Below are positions 45,049-54,458 of a stretch of 58,555 nucleotides of DNA, one piece after another. Location of the stretch: positions 1-58,555 of the forward strand of contig VBKY01000185.1 in NCBI GenBank assembly GCA_005879255.1. Reading direction: 5' to 3'. This stretch comes from Deltaproteobacteria bacterium. Lineage in GTDB: Bacteria; Desulfobacterota_B; Binatia; UBA9968. The number at the start of each line of letters is the position of its first letter. Within the stretch, counting starts at the first letter, position 1. Under the pieces are notes generated by a model, which saw only the letters and a program-made list of their open reading frames with translations, searched no databases and was not told where the DNA came from. A program made the translations under genes and the position numbers.

Positions 45049-47031
45049 GTGATTAAGACTTCCAACGCCAAGGAATCCGAAGGCACGCCATTTTCGGCGG
45101 ACGCAGATCTACAGCGGATTTATTACACAAGCCCAAAGGGAGCTCGGCTGCTGAAAAGAGAAAACTCCGGCTGGGTGATAACACCGTTGCCGGAAAAGAT
45201 TGGCAAAGAAACATTTGCTACCGCTGTCGTTATCGGCGATGGTCCAGCGGTCTTTTCCGACGAACTGCGCAAGGCTATCGAGACCAATCAGGCTCGGCTC
45301 ATCTACCTCTTAGATTCAAAGCAAAGCTTGCCTGTCGAGGCGAGCGGCGTGTCGGTTTTCAGTTTTCTAACCGATTCCGTGCAAGTCGAGTCACTTCATC
45401 GAATTGTCGACGCGGCATTCGAGAGTCTCTCATTAGCACGCCATCAGGCAACGCTCGAAGTCGAGCTTCACCGCGCCCGAAGCGAAATTGATCAACTGAA
45501 CGAAGCCGGCATTGCGCTTTCAACCCAGCGGGATCGGGACTCTTTGCTGAATTTGATACTGCAGAAGAGCCGCGAGATTACTCACAGCGATGCAGGTTCG
45601 CTTTACCTAGTCGAAGAAAATGACCAGGGATCACGGCGGCTCCGCTTTAAAATCACGCAAAATGACAGCGTCAAATTTTCCTTCACCGAGTTGGTGTTAC
45701 CCATGGATAGCTCGAGCATCGCGGGCTATGTGGCCCTAACCGGAGACGAGGTGCATCTGGCGGATGTCTATCAGATTCCGTCGTTATTTCCATTTGATTT
45801 CAATCGCAAGTTTGACGAGGAAAGCGGCTATCGTTCTAAGTCGATGCTGGTCGTGGCGATGAAAAATCCGCAGAGCGAAATCATCGGTGTCGTGCAGCTC
45901 ATTAACTGCAAGCGCGCTACCGATCTGCGGGTCAATCACCGAACGGTCGACGAAGTTGTTATCCCTTTTCCCCAAGAGTGCCGCCCATTGTTAAGGTCTT
46001 TGGCGAGCCAGGCCGCAGTGGCGCTGGAGAACATCCGGCTCTACGAAAGTATCGAGACGCTATTCGAAGGTTTCGTTCGAGCTTCGGTCAGCGCCATCGA
46101 GGCGCGCGATCCGGCGACCTACGGTCATTCCTTCCGCGTCGCGGACTTAACGGTCGGATTGGCGGAAGTGGTGGATCGCGACGATTCTTCTCATTTTCGT
46201 AACATACGTTTCAGCCGCGCGGAAATGAAGGAGATACGCTACGCGTCGCTGCTGCACGACTTCGGTAAAGTCGGCGTGCGCGAAGAGGTTTTAGTCAAAG
46301 CAAAAAAGCTCTATCCCATGCAGCTCGACCTTGTGAAGCAACGCTTCGCTTACGCGCGCAAAGTTATCGAGCACGAACAGAGCGAACGGAAGCTCGCCTA
46401 CCTCCTAGAGAAAGGAAGGGAACAGTTTCTGGCGCGCCAAGCGGAGTTTCAACGAGACCTCGAAGAACAGCTCCGCGAGCTTGACGAGTTCCTCGATTTC
46501 GTCGTGAGATGCAATGAACCGACGATTTTGCGCGAGGGTAACTTCGAGCGCCTGAGCGAGTTTGCCGCGCGGCAGTTTTTTGATTCCCTGGGTCAGCGCC
46601 GCCCTCTGCTCACGCCGCAGGAAGTAAAGTTCCTGTCCATTTCTCGGGGCAATCTTGACGAGAGAGAGCGACGGCAAATCGAATCCCACGTCAATCACAC
46701 GCTGAGCTTTTTACGTCAGATCCCGTGGACCCGGGAGATCAAGAACATCCCGGCGATCGCTTCGGCCCATCACGAGAAGCTCAACGGCACAGGGTATCCA
46801 TACAATTTGCCCGCCTCGGAAATTCCCTTCCAGTCTAAGATGATGACGATCTCGGATATTTATGACGCCCTGTCGGCGACCGACCGACCGTACAAAAAGG
46901 CGGTGCCATCGGACCAGGCTCTCGACATTCTCTTCGATGAGGCCAAGCAAGGCTTGGTCGACCGCGAGCTGCTTTGTCTTTTCCGTGAAGCGGAGATTTA
47001 TCGACTGACATCAAACTGGAAACCGACCTAG
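45049..47031 (+). CDS. GAF and HD-GYP domain protein with a large insert
   Basis: A 660-residue cytosolic protein. Residues about 1-130 look like a degenerate receiver-like domain, followed by a coiled coil (about 130-165) and a GAF domain (about 165-330). HD lies at 403-404 (LLHDFGKVG), HH at 574-575 and GYP at 582-584 (HHEKLNGTGYP). The distance from HD to HHE, about 170 residues, exceeds the usual 60-65, because a charged coiled-coil insert (about 415-540) separates them. All recognisable metal ligands remain. The start is a GTG behind GATCGAGG. It should hydrolyse c-di-GMP in response to the GAF ligand, unless the insert alters it. Confidence 0.88.
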   Translation: MIKTSNAKESEGTPFSADADLQRIYYTSPKGARLLKRENSGWVITPLPEKIGKETFATAVVIGDGPAVFSDELRKAIETNQARLIYLLDSKQSLPVEASGVSVFSFLTDSVQVESLHRIVDAAFESLSLARHQATLEVELHRARSEIDQLNEAGIALSTQRDRDSLLNLILQKSREITHSDAGSLYLVEENDQGSRRLRFKITQNDSVKFSFTELVLPMDSSSIAGYVALTGDEVHLADVYQIPSLFPFDFNRKFDEESGYRSKSMLVVAMKNPQSEIIGVVQLINCKRATDLRVNHRTVDEVVIPFPQECRPLLRSLASQAAVALENIRLYESIETLFEGFVRASVSAIEARDPATYGHSFRVADLTVGLAEVVDRDDSSHFRNIRFSRAEMKEIRYASLLHDFGKVGVREEVLVKAKKLYPMQLDLVKQRFAYARKVIEHEQSERKLAYLLEKGREQFLARQAEFQRDLEEQLRELDEFLDFVVRCNEPTILREGNFERLSEFAARQFFDSLGQRRPLLTPQEVKFLSISRGNLDERERRQIESHVNHTLSFLRQIPWTREIKNIPAIASAHHEKLNGTGYPYNLPASEIPFQSKMMTISDIYDALSATDRPYKKAVPSDQALDILFDEAKQGLVDRELLCLFREAEIYRLTSNWKPT

Positions 47032-47172
47032 ACGGCGCGGCGCAGCGGTTCCAGTATTCGTTCGAGGAGGATATCTTCTCACCGTTTCAACGATCGAATA
47101 CGATTACGCTCGGTTCTTAGGTAAAGACGTTTGCTTGAAACAGCAGCGAATCCTTGCGATGAGGAAGAGTAC

Positions 47173-48081
47173 TTGCTTTATGGGCGGCGACATTTTCTGC
47201 GGATGGCGCTTGGCGCGACGTTGAGTTCGGTGGGCGGCTGCGCCGCTCAAGGACGGAGTTTACTGCGTTGTCCAACGACGTTGGCCGACTTCGAACCGGT
47301 AAATGATCTCGGGCCGTTGCCGGTGTATCGCTGCAAAAATGGATCGGGACCGGCGATCGTCTTGCTCCACGAATTGCCGGGTATGTCGCCAAGTAACCTT
47401 GCGCTCGCAAGGTGCCTCTCTGGGGAAGGGTTCGCGGTTTATCTGCCCCTTTTGTTCGGCGAACCAGAACAAGAGCGTTTCTTGGTCGGTTATTTCCAAT
47501 CTTGCGCGCAATCCGAATTCCAGTGCTCCGCGCTCTCTACGAGCAGTCCTATCATAGGGAAGCTACGCGAAGTCTGTGGACGGATCGTTGACCGGACTCG
47601 ACGCCCGGTCGCGGTCATCGGCATGTGTTTGACGGGCGCGTTCCCGCTGGCGCTTTTGGGCGACGGCGTCGAAGCCGCGGTGCTATGCCAACCGACCTTG
47701 CCTCTTAATGTGCTTCTCATGCGGCCGATCGGTAAACAAAAGGAAGCACTAGGGCTCAGCGAAGACGACATCAATAGGGCCAAGAAAGTTAAGACTCCGC
47801 TGCTTGCTTTGCGTTATCAGACCGACCACTTATGTCCGAAGGAGCGAATGAAAACTCTACGGGAAATATTCCAATTACGCGTCGCAATGATTGAGATCGA
47901 TGGCGAGTCACAGGGGCATTCGACGTTGGCGGATCATTTTGATGACCGAGCCTTCATGGACTCTGTCAATTTTCTCAAAGTGCGCCTTGGTCTCGAAAGA
48001 AGCGCGAAGCGGATGAATCTCGCAAAGTTGGGAGATCGAGCCTGCGAGATCACAGTGGACGGCCACTGGCGCGCGCTGTAA
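47173..48081 (+). CDS. Dienelactone hydrolase-like lipoprotein
   Basis: A 302-residue alpha/beta hydrolase of the dienelactone hydrolase family. The start TTG at 47173 gives GRRHFLRMALGATLSSVGGC, a twin-arginine-like signal ending in a lipobox with Cys; an open frame reaches TTG 47131 but adds an unlikely head. The catalytic nucleophile position has Cys, GMCLTGAF, as in dienelactone hydrolase, with HELPG for the oxyanion region and GHSTLAD for the His. It may act on lactones or esters at the membrane. The gene follows the HD-GYP gene without clear coupling. Confidence 0.75.
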   Translation: MLYGRRHFLRMALGATLSSVGGCAAQGRSLLRCPTTLADFEPVNDLGPLPVYRCKNGSGPAIVLLHELPGMSPSNLALARCLSGEGFAVYLPLLFGEPEQERFLVGYFQSCAQSEFQCSALSTSSPIIGKLREVCGRIVDRTRRPVAVIGMCLTGAFPLALLGDGVEAAVLCQPTLPLNVLLMRPIGKQKEALGLSEDDINRAKKVKTPLLALRYQTDHLCPKERMKTLREIFQLRVAMIEIDGESQGHSTLADHFDDRAFMDSVNFLKVRLGLERSAKRMNLAKLGDRACEITVDGHWRAL

Positions 48082-48228
48082 TTCAGAGTAAGACTTTTAG
48101 CAGCTATCAGAGAAGACTATCGTTCCGCGCTGTTTAGAATCAAATTGTCTGTCAGTGCGCAGCCAAGATCTATGGGTGCCGAATACAGAACGGCACGATG
48201 GTACCTTAGGCAAAGAGGGGACAAAAAG

Positions 48229-49332
48229 ATGGCGACGCAAAAGCAGCTATCGTTGGGTTTGTTAGCCTTTCTTCTTCTCGAAAACGCTCTGTGGCTGATT
48301 CCATTAAAAAACGAGGTTGTATTCGCTGCGAGCGTCGAGGATGTCGCTCTGCTGAAATCGAGCAACCGTGAAAAGGTTCTGGTCGAAGGGGCCAAGAAAG
48401 AAGGTAAAGTCAGTTTCTATACCGGATTGATCGTCGACCAAGTCGTGCGGCCCGTAAAAGACGCCTTTGAAAAGGAATATCCCTTTCTGCAAGTGGAATT
48501 TTTTCGCGGCAACTCCGAGCGCATCGCGCAAAAAGTTTTAGCCGAATATCAGGCCAAGAGATATGAAGTCGACGTCATCAGCGGCAGCGCCGCCGCAACG
48601 ATGGTGCAGCGAGCCGGATATATGCAGCGATTCTATTCGCCTCATCTCACCGAGTATCCGCCTGAGTTGAAAGATGCCAAAGGTTTTTGGGGCAGCACCA
48701 ACGTCTATTTCATGACGCTCGGCTACAACACGCGGAGCGTTAAAGCGAGCGAGCTGCCGAAAACCTACGAGGATCTGCTGAATCCGCGCTGGAAGGGCCA
48801 GACGATGTGGTCGACCAGCCGCGGCTCCGGCGCGCCCCAGTTCATCGGCAATATTTTTATTACGATGGGCCAGGAAGCGGGCAAGGTCTACATCCAAAAA
48901 CTGAAGCAGCAAAACATCGCTAAGAGCACCGCCAGCGCGCGGCAGATTCTTGATTTAGTCATCGCCGGCGAATATCCAATGGCGATCCAGATCTTTAATC
49001 ACCATGCCTATATCAGCAAGATGGCCGGCGCGCCGGTCGAGTGGCAACCGCTGGAGCCGGTGACCGCGACCAACAATTCGATCGGTCTAGCTAAGAACGC
49101 GCCCCATCCGCATGCGTCGATGTTGTTTCTCGACTTTGTGCTGTCAAAAAAAGGGCAGCGTGTATTTCAACAGTCAAACTATCTACCGGCCCATCCTGAA
49201 ATTCCGGCGCTGCAAGCGGACTTGAAACCAGGTGGTGGCCGATTCAAAAAAGCGAACTACCTAAGCCCGGAGATTCTCTACGACAAGGGCAATGACTGGG
49301 TGGATTATTTTCAGAAAGAATTCATGAAGTGA
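48229..49332 (+). CDS. Iron-type ABC substrate-binding protein (copy 4)
   Basis: A 367-residue secreted binding protein of the Fe(3+)-binding family (signal peptide LSLGLLAFLLLENALWLI and a later Ala-Ala exit). Typical blocks are EGAKKEGKVSFYTGL, YEVDVISGSAA and GYNTRSVKASELPKTYEDL. AGAGGGG nine bases before the ATG at 48229 decides the start against the upstream open frame. It is an orphan: no permease adjoins. Sequence is more distant from the three copies listed above, so the ligand likely differs. Confidence 0.88.
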   Translation: MATQKQLSLGLLAFLLLENALWLIPLKNEVVFAASVEDVALLKSSNREKVLVEGAKKEGKVSFYTGLIVDQVVRPVKDAFEKEYPFLQVEFFRGNSERIAQKVLAEYQAKRYEVDVISGSAAATMVQRAGYMQRFYSPHLTEYPPELKDAKGFWGSTNVYFMTLGYNTRSVKASELPKTYEDLLNPRWKGQTMWSTSRGSGAPQFIGNIFITMGQEAGKVYIQKLKQQNIAKSTASARQILDLVIAGEYPMAIQIFNHHAYISKMAGAPVEWQPLEPVTATNNSIGLAKNAPHPHASMLFLDFVLSKKGQRVFQQSNYLPAHPEIPALQADLKPGGGRFKKANYLSPEILYDKGNDWVDYFQKEFMK

Positions 49333-49506
49333 TCTTTCACAGGCTATTCATCATGCGCATGTACTCGTTCCGTATGGGTTGTAGGGCTTGCTTCACTTGG
49401 CTCTTTATAGCGTAAGGGCATCAAGCCTGCACTTGCTTGCTACCATCGCCTAATAAACAATCATTAGCTAAATGCCGCCCGTTCAGCCCGCCGTTTCATC
49501 AATCCG

Positions 49507-49755
49507 TCAGCGCTTGTCCTTGAAGTAGTCGGCGTTGATCCTGGTGTAGTCCCGCCACTTTTCCGGCACTTCGTTCTCGGGGAAAATTGCGTCTACCGGG
49601 CAGGCCGGCACGCAGCCGCCGCAGTCGATGCATTCCTCCGGGTCGATGAAAAGCATGTTGTCCTGGTCGGTGCCGTGAATGCAGTCCATCGGGCAGACAT
49701 CGATGCAGGTACCGTCTTTGACGCCGATACAAGGTTGGGTGATCACGTAGGTCAT
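49507..49755 (-). CDS. Seven-iron-type ferredoxin
   Basis: An 82-residue ferredoxin with two cluster motifs: C-x7-C-x3-CP (Cys9, 17, 21) and C-x2-C-x2-C-x3-CP (Cys43, 46, 49, 53), an arrangement of the FdxA [3Fe-4S][4Fe-4S] type. It is a low-potential electron carrier of the cytosol. It lies 57 bases after the reductive-dehalogenase-like gene on the same strand and may be its direct electron donor. Confidence 0.92.
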   Translation of the reverse strand: MTYVITQPCIGVKDGTCIDVCPMDCIHGTDQDNMLFIDPEECIDCGGCVPACPVDAIFPENEVPEKWRDYTRINADYFKDKR

Positions 49756-49812
49756 GGGCTCAGCACTCCATCAGTCGACAAATTATCGCATTCATTCGCC
49801 ATGATCCGGCGC

Positions 49813-51009
49813 CTATCCGACGTGCAGCTTCTTGTGCTGCAGGTTTGCGTGTTTCGCGGTGCAGCCCGGAATGTTGCAGTACTTCGGCTCGGGAGCGTTA
49901 TCGTAGCCCAGCCATTTCATGTGCATCCAAGGCCGCTTGCCCCAAATCAGGTCGTCGATCCAGAGCAATGGCTTAACGACCAGAACCCGCAGCTTTGGCG
50001 GAGTCTTCTTAACCGACCACATCGCCAAATCATGATACCAAGTGTCGGCTTTGTTGTAGCAGCACGATGAAACGCACACGACGCAGTTGGTCCACTCGCC
50101 TCGGCCGGCCAGCTTGTACTTGTAGCAGCTCTCGACGTTGATGGCGTATTTTTCGACGCCGTTGACGACCGTTTTTCCGCCGAACGGAATGCTGTGCGAA
50201 GGGCAGGTGCGCGCGCACTTCTTGCAATATTTGCAAAACTCTTCGACGCCGATGTCCACGGGCTCATCCACCGTCAGCGGCAGGTCCGTCGTCACGACGG
50301 TCAAGTGCAGTCGCGAGCCGTACTTCTCGTGAATCAGCATTCCATGCCGGCCCAACTCTCCCAGTCCGGCTTTGATCGCCAAGGGAATGGGATTGACGGA
50401 TGATTTGCCGTGATGGTTCGCGGTCGCCGGATAACCCATCTCACGAATATACGACGCCAGCATGAAGGTCGGCACAATCGCGTGGTTGTTGCCGAACTGG
50501 TACTCGGTGTCGGAGATTTTGCTGTTGTTGCTCATGTAGCGATAGTAATCGCTGGCGAAGCCGAGACAGATGGCAAAGCGATGCGGCAGATTGACCGGAT
50601 CGCCCGGCTTCTCGCCCATGGCGGCGTTGCCGCGGGCCCGATGGGAATACACGTAAAGCTGATCGAGCTCACAGATACCGACCACGTCGGCGCCGAGATA
50701 TTGGGCGACACCTTTGATTTGCTTCGCCATTTCGTCCGTGTCGTCCACCGGGACCTGGTTAGGATTGACCTTGCCCTCGGGCGCCTGCTTCATGATCTGC
50801 TGCAAGGTGTTGTTCGGGTCGCCTTCGCCGCCGCCGCCAAAGAGGCGCCGGAAGGGATCGCTGCCGACGCGATTCTTGCGCCAGTCGCGCAGCCGCGCGC
50901 CGAACTCGCCGCGGTCAACTCTCGGATGGGGCGTCTCGCGCTCGTCGATTTGTCGCTGTGGCCCGACGATCCGGTAACTGCGCGGCTCGGATGGTTTGCT
51001 TGCAAACAT
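49813..51009 (-). CDS. Reductive dehalogenase-like Fe-S protein
   Basis: A 398-residue member of the RdhA/QueG-related cobalamin and Fe-S superfamily. CKYCKKCARTCP (Cys259, 262, 265, 269) and a second set around CVVCVSSCC make two [4Fe-4S] clusters; GLGELGRHGMLIHEKYG precedes them as in RdhA. It lacks a Tat signal, so it is cytosolic, unlike respiratory RdhA. The tail has an extra cysteine pair (CNIPGCTAKH). AAAGGAG nine bases before the ATG at 51009 sets the start. Next to a ferredoxin, it could reductively remove halogen or act on another substrate; no anchor gene (rdhB) is seen. Confidence 0.82.
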   Translation of the reverse strand: MFASKPSEPRSYRIVGPQRQIDERETPHPRVDRGEFGARLRDWRKNRVGSDPFRRLFGGGGEGDPNNTLQQIMKQAPEGKVNPNQVPVDDTDEMAKQIKGVAQYLGADVVGICELDQLYVYSHRARGNAAMGEKPGDPVNLPHRFAICLGFASDYYRYMSNNSKISDTEYQFGNNHAIVPTFMLASYIREMGYPATANHHGKSSVNPIPLAIKAGLGELGRHGMLIHEKYGSRLHLTVVTTDLPLTVDEPVDIGVEEFCKYCKKCARTCPSHSIPFGGKTVVNGVEKYAINVESCYKYKLAGRGEWTNCVVCVSSCCYNKADTWYHDLAMWSVKKTPPKLRVLVVKPLLWIDDLIWGKRPWMHMKWLGYDNAPEPKYCNIPGCTAKHANLQHKKLHVG

Positions 51010-51117
51010 GAGATCGACTCCTTTTCGGGTTGGATCAATTGAAGATGGATCCGACGATTTGGCTGGAATATATGCCTTGGCCAAGTGAAGCGTCAAGGGG
51101 CGATGATCGCCGGCGCT

Positions 51118-52113
51118 TCATCTGCCGTATAATTGCCGGATGAAACCTGACGCCTGAACTTCTTGAATAAAGCTCAAGTCGACAAACTCCTTCGGATTCA
51201 CTTTCGCCGCTTCAGGTCGGTTGGCGGTCAGGTAATCAATGTAAGTCTTCACGCCTTCGGGTGACGGTGACGGCGTTTCCGGCAACAATCTGGCGAATGC
51301 CTGATGAGTCCGTTCGAGGCTGTCGGGATTCGTGATCCGAGTGAACTTACTGATGATCTTCAAGGTGGCATCTTTGTCTGTTTTAAAGATGTGAATGGCT
51401 TCGACTAAGGCCCGAGTAAACTTCGCCATCAATGGACCCTTTGACCGGATCGTTGCTTCCCGAGTGAGGGCGGCGTTCCAGTGAAACGGAATGTTCAACG
51501 AGCCGATATCGACCAGGGACTTGAAGCCAAGTTTTTCGGCTTCGCGAACGAACGGTTCGACCAAAATAGAAAATTGCACGAGTCCCTTTGAAAGCGCCGC
51601 AAGCGCGTCGGCCGTAGCTCCCACGGGCACAAGTTTCACATCGGAGTTGGGATCGATCCCCAGCCGGCTCAGACCGAGGCGCATGCCGATTTCCGTGGTC
51701 GTGCCGGCGCGACCTACTCCACCAGTCTTGCCCTTGAGTTGCTTTATGTCGGTAACGCTTTTTGCCGTTACGATGTGCGCGGGAAACGTCGGCACGATCG
51801 AGACGATCATGACCACGTCCGCGCCGGTCAAGCGCGAATTCACCAGAGTGGTCACCGAAGTCACGATAACATCGACCTCACCTGCGATCATCGCCTGAAG
51901 CGCCATCGGACTGGCATTGACGGAAATAAACTCGGCGTTGACACCTTGCTTTTTCATCAAGCCCTTTTCTTGAACAATCCAAACCGCTGCGTTAGAAGCG
52001 CCGCCGGCCCAAGCGACGCGGAGCCTCTCTTGCGCGTTCGCGCAAACGACAGGCGCCATCGCGCCAAACGTCAGGGCGAGAGCGAGGATAAAAATAGTTG
52101 ATGGACGATTCAT
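51118..52113 (-). CDS. NMT1/THI5-type ABC substrate-binding protein
   Basis: A 331-residue secreted protein; the signal peptide (IFILALALTFGAMAPVVCANA) shows that ATG 52113 is the start, the open frame before it being unlikely. GLMKKQGVNAEFISVNASP and LKGKTGGVGRAGTTTEIG are family blocks. It follows another NMT1-type gene (52163-53182) on the same strand, and both follow a CoA transferase. No transport genes adjoin. Ligand unknown. Confidence 0.88.
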   Translation of the reverse strand: MNRPSTIFILALALTFGAMAPVVCANAQERLRVAWAGGASNAAVWIVQEKGLMKKQGVNAEFISVNASPMALQAMIAGEVDVIVTSVTTLVNSRLTGADVVMIVSIVPTFPAHIVTAKSVTDIKQLKGKTGGVGRAGTTTEIGMRLGLSRLGIDPNSDVKLVPVGATADALAALSKGLVQFSILVEPFVREAEKLGFKSLVDIGSLNIPFHWNAALTREATIRSKGPLMAKFTRALVEAIHIFKTDKDATLKIISKFTRITNPDSLERTHQAFARLLPETPSPSPEGVKTYIDYLTANRPEAAKVNPKEFVDLSFIQEVQASGFIRQLYGR

Positions 52114-52162
52114 CGCCGTATTGTTTCGTTCGTAGGTGTTTACCGCAGGCTTAGTTGTGGCG

Positions 52163-53182
52163 TTATTTTTCGTAGAGCTTTTTGATGAAACCACTTTTGT
52201 CGAGCTCTTCAACGAAGCTTCGGTCGACATACTCTTCGGGTTTATGATCCAACACGTCAGGGCGGGTCATGGCGACATATTCGAAACTGGTCTTCATCCC
52301 TGCCGTGTTCGGATAGGGTGTGGGTAGAAACGCTTTGGCGAAAAGATCGTAGGATTCATTCACCAGTTCTTCGTTGTCCAAGCGTAGCGTCTTCTTAATC
52401 ACTTTCTTGCCGAAGTCGCGGTCACGCTTAAATAAGGCCGTGGCTTCGAGATGGGCCTTCATATAGTTCATCACCAGCTCGCGGTCTTTCTGGATGATGG
52501 AACGCCGCGTGGTGATCTCGATCCAGGGATAGATAATGTCTTTCGCCGAGTCCCAGAGCATCGGGAAGCCCATCTTCATGGCGATACCATAGCCGGGAAA
52601 CGACAGCGACGCCGCGTCGATGGAACCCTGCTTGAGTGCGCCGATACGCTCCGGATCTCCGCCGATTTGGATGAGCGCAACGTCGCGCTGCGGGTTGAGC
52701 CCTTTTTTCTGCAGCGCATAACGGACCAGAAAATCGGTGAGCGAACCGAAGGTGGTGACACCGATCTTTTTGCCTTTGAGGTCCTCGACTCTTTTGATTT
52801 CCGGCTTAACGATCATGGCGTGGACGACGCCCGGCAGCGTGTGGCCGAGGATCACGAGATCGGCGCCGGAAAGGTCGGCATTGATCACCGTCGGCGTCGC
52901 GATCGGCGAAAATTGAATGCTGCCGCCGATCATGGCCTTGGAGGATTCGCCCGAGCCGCGCATGGCGACCGGGTCGGCATAGAGCCCGTACTTTTCATAA
53001 AGCTTTGCCTCTTTGGTCACGAAGATGATGATGTTGCCCATGCTGACGGAAGAAACGCCGACGTAGATTTGTCTGAGCGGTTTGGTTTGCGCCGAAGTGT
53101 TGCAGGGGAAAGCCAGCGAAATTAGCAGGACGGTGAGCGTCCACGCTGAAAAATGACAACAAAATGGAGTCACGTTAAACAT
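52163..53182 (-). CDS. NMT1/THI5-type ABC substrate-binding protein
   Basis: A 339-residue secreted binding protein (signal peptide FSAWTLTVLLISLAFPCNTSA) with KEAKLYEKYGLYADPV and LKGKKIGVTTFGSLTDFLV. GGAGGTG lies directly before the ATG. It is the upstream member of a tandem pair, divergent in sequence from its neighbour at 51118. It lies 58 bases after the CoA transferase gene, so the three likely share a promoter. Confidence 0.9.
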   Translation of the reverse strand: MFNVTPFCCHFSAWTLTVLLISLAFPCNTSAQTKPLRQIYVGVSSVSMGNIIIFVTKEAKLYEKYGLYADPVAMRGSGESSKAMIGGSIQFSPIATPTVINADLSGADLVILGHTLPGVVHAMIVKPEIKRVEDLKGKKIGVTTFGSLTDFLVRYALQKKGLNPQRDVALIQIGGDPERIGALKQGSIDAASLSFPGYGIAMKMGFPMLWDSAKDIIYPWIEITTRRSIIQKDRELVMNYMKAHLEATALFKRDRDFGKKVIKKTLRLDNEELVNESYDLFAKAFLPTPYPNTAGMKTSFEYVAMTRPDVLDHKPEEYVDRSFVEELDKSGFIKKLYEK

Positions 53183-53240
53183 CTTTCACCTCCGCGATGG
53201 AATGGTGAATCCGACGTCGAAACAAGGTTGAAGTATCTGG

Positions 53241-54404
53241 CTACTTAACCACGCCTTCGGCGCGCAGCGCGCTTAGCTCAGTGGCGCTTAATCCCAAAAT
53301 GCCACCGAGCACTTCGTCAGTGTGTTGCCCCAGAGCGGGGGAATCGTCGCGAATGCTAGCAGGTGTCTTGGACATGTGAATCCAGGGCGCGAGGAGCTTG
53401 GTCGGTCCCGCCGTGGGATGATTGCGTTCGATGAATGCATTGCGTTCTTTGATATGCGGGTCTTCGATTACTTCGCCCATCGACAACACAGGGGCGCCGA
53501 AATAATCGATGTTGCGCAGCCCGTCCCATAATTCCTGGCGCTTCTTGCCGCGCATCCATGATTTGATGAGATCTTGCAATTCAGCGCGATGTTGTTTGCG
53601 CGCAGGCGCGTTTGCGAAGCGCGCGTCTTCGATTAGATCGTCGCGTTCCATGAGCTTTGCTAGCCTCACCCAGCCGCTGTCGCTGAGGTCCGGGATACGC
53701 AAAGTAAAATAGCCGTCGGCCGCCGGGACGGGTTTATTGCCGATTTCGATGCCGATGAAGTGCTCGTGAAACTCGCTGATCATAAAACCGAGCAGCGCTT
53801 CCTGCATCGACACGACGATTCTTTGGCCTTCGCCGGTGCGCTCGCGGGCATGGAGCGCCGCCAAAATTCCACATACCATGCTGACGCCGGCGGCTTCGTC
53901 GCCGATGCCGATCGCTTTGGTTCCCGGCGCGCCGTTATAGTTCCATCCCGTGTGGGTCCAACCGGTCATGCTGTTATTGGTGTGCGCCGTGCTGCCATAA
54001 TCCTTGTACGGTCCTGATTCACCGAAGCCGCGCGAGCATGAGTAGACCAAGCGCGGATTGATTTTTTTCAGGTCACCGTAACCGAGGCCAAATTTCTCCA
54101 TCTGCCCCGCATGATAGTTCTCGACGACGACGTCGGCTTTGGCGATCAGTTGGCGGGCCAGATCCATGCCGCGCTCGGTTTTCAAATTCAGCACGACGCT
54201 CTTTTTGTTAACGTTGATCCACAAAAACTCATAGGCGTCTACTTTAGCGTCGGGCGGCATCCACGACCGCCGAAATCCGTCGCCGGCCGGCGGTTCGATT
54301 TTAATAATCTCCGCTCCCATGTGACCGAGAAGCATGGTGCAGAAAGGGCCATTGAGCGCGTGAGTAAAATCGATTACGCGAATATCGTCTAAAGCGCCGG
54401 GCAT
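53241..54404 (-). CDS. Class III (CaiB/BaiF) CoA transferase
   Basis: A 387-residue family III CoA transferase, which exchanges CoA between an acyl-CoA and a free acid through a covalent aspartyl-CoA intermediate. The opening VIDFTHALNGPFCTMLLGHMGAEIIKIE is the family CoA-binding start; VVENYHAGQMEKFGLGYGDL follows and GIGDEAAGVSMVCGILAALHARERTG completes the core. An ideal AAGGAGGT lies before the ATG. Upstream of two NMT1-type binding proteins, it may activate the imported acid. Confidence 0.93.
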   Translation of the reverse strand: MPGALDDIRVIDFTHALNGPFCTMLLGHMGAEIIKIEPPAGDGFRRSWMPPDAKVDAYEFLWINVNKKSVVLNLKTERGMDLARQLIAKADVVVENYHAGQMEKFGLGYGDLKKINPRLVYSCSRGFGESGPYKDYGSTAHTNNSMTGWTHTGWNYNGAPGTKAIGIGDEAAGVSMVCGILAALHARERTGEGQRIVVSMQEALLGFMISEFHEHFIGIEIGNKPVPAADGYFTLRIPDLSDSGWVRLAKLMERDDLIEDARFANAPARKQHRAELQDLIKSWMRGKKRQELWDGLRNIDYFGAPVLSMGEVIEDPHIKERNAFIERNHPTAGPTKLLAPWIHMSKTPASIRDDSPALGQHTDEVLGGILGLSATELSALRAEGVVK

Positions 54405-54423
54405 GGTACCTCCTTTTACACTC

Positions 54424-54458
54424 CGTCATTCCCGCATGGTTTTAGCGGGAATCCAGGC
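54424..54458. repeat. ATTCCCGC / GCGGGAAT repeat
   Basis: CGTCATTCCCGC, a nine-base loop, then GCGGGAATCCAGGC: a well-paired hairpin (54428-54435 with 54445-54452). The wording is a common dispersed bacterial intergenic repeat. It lies just upstream of the CoA transferase start. Confidence 0.7.

Noticed and set aside
50410..51042. Plus-strand open frame (210 codons) opposite the dehalogenase-like gene
   Set aside because: A shadow of the conserved Fe-S protein; no ribosome binding site and no motif.
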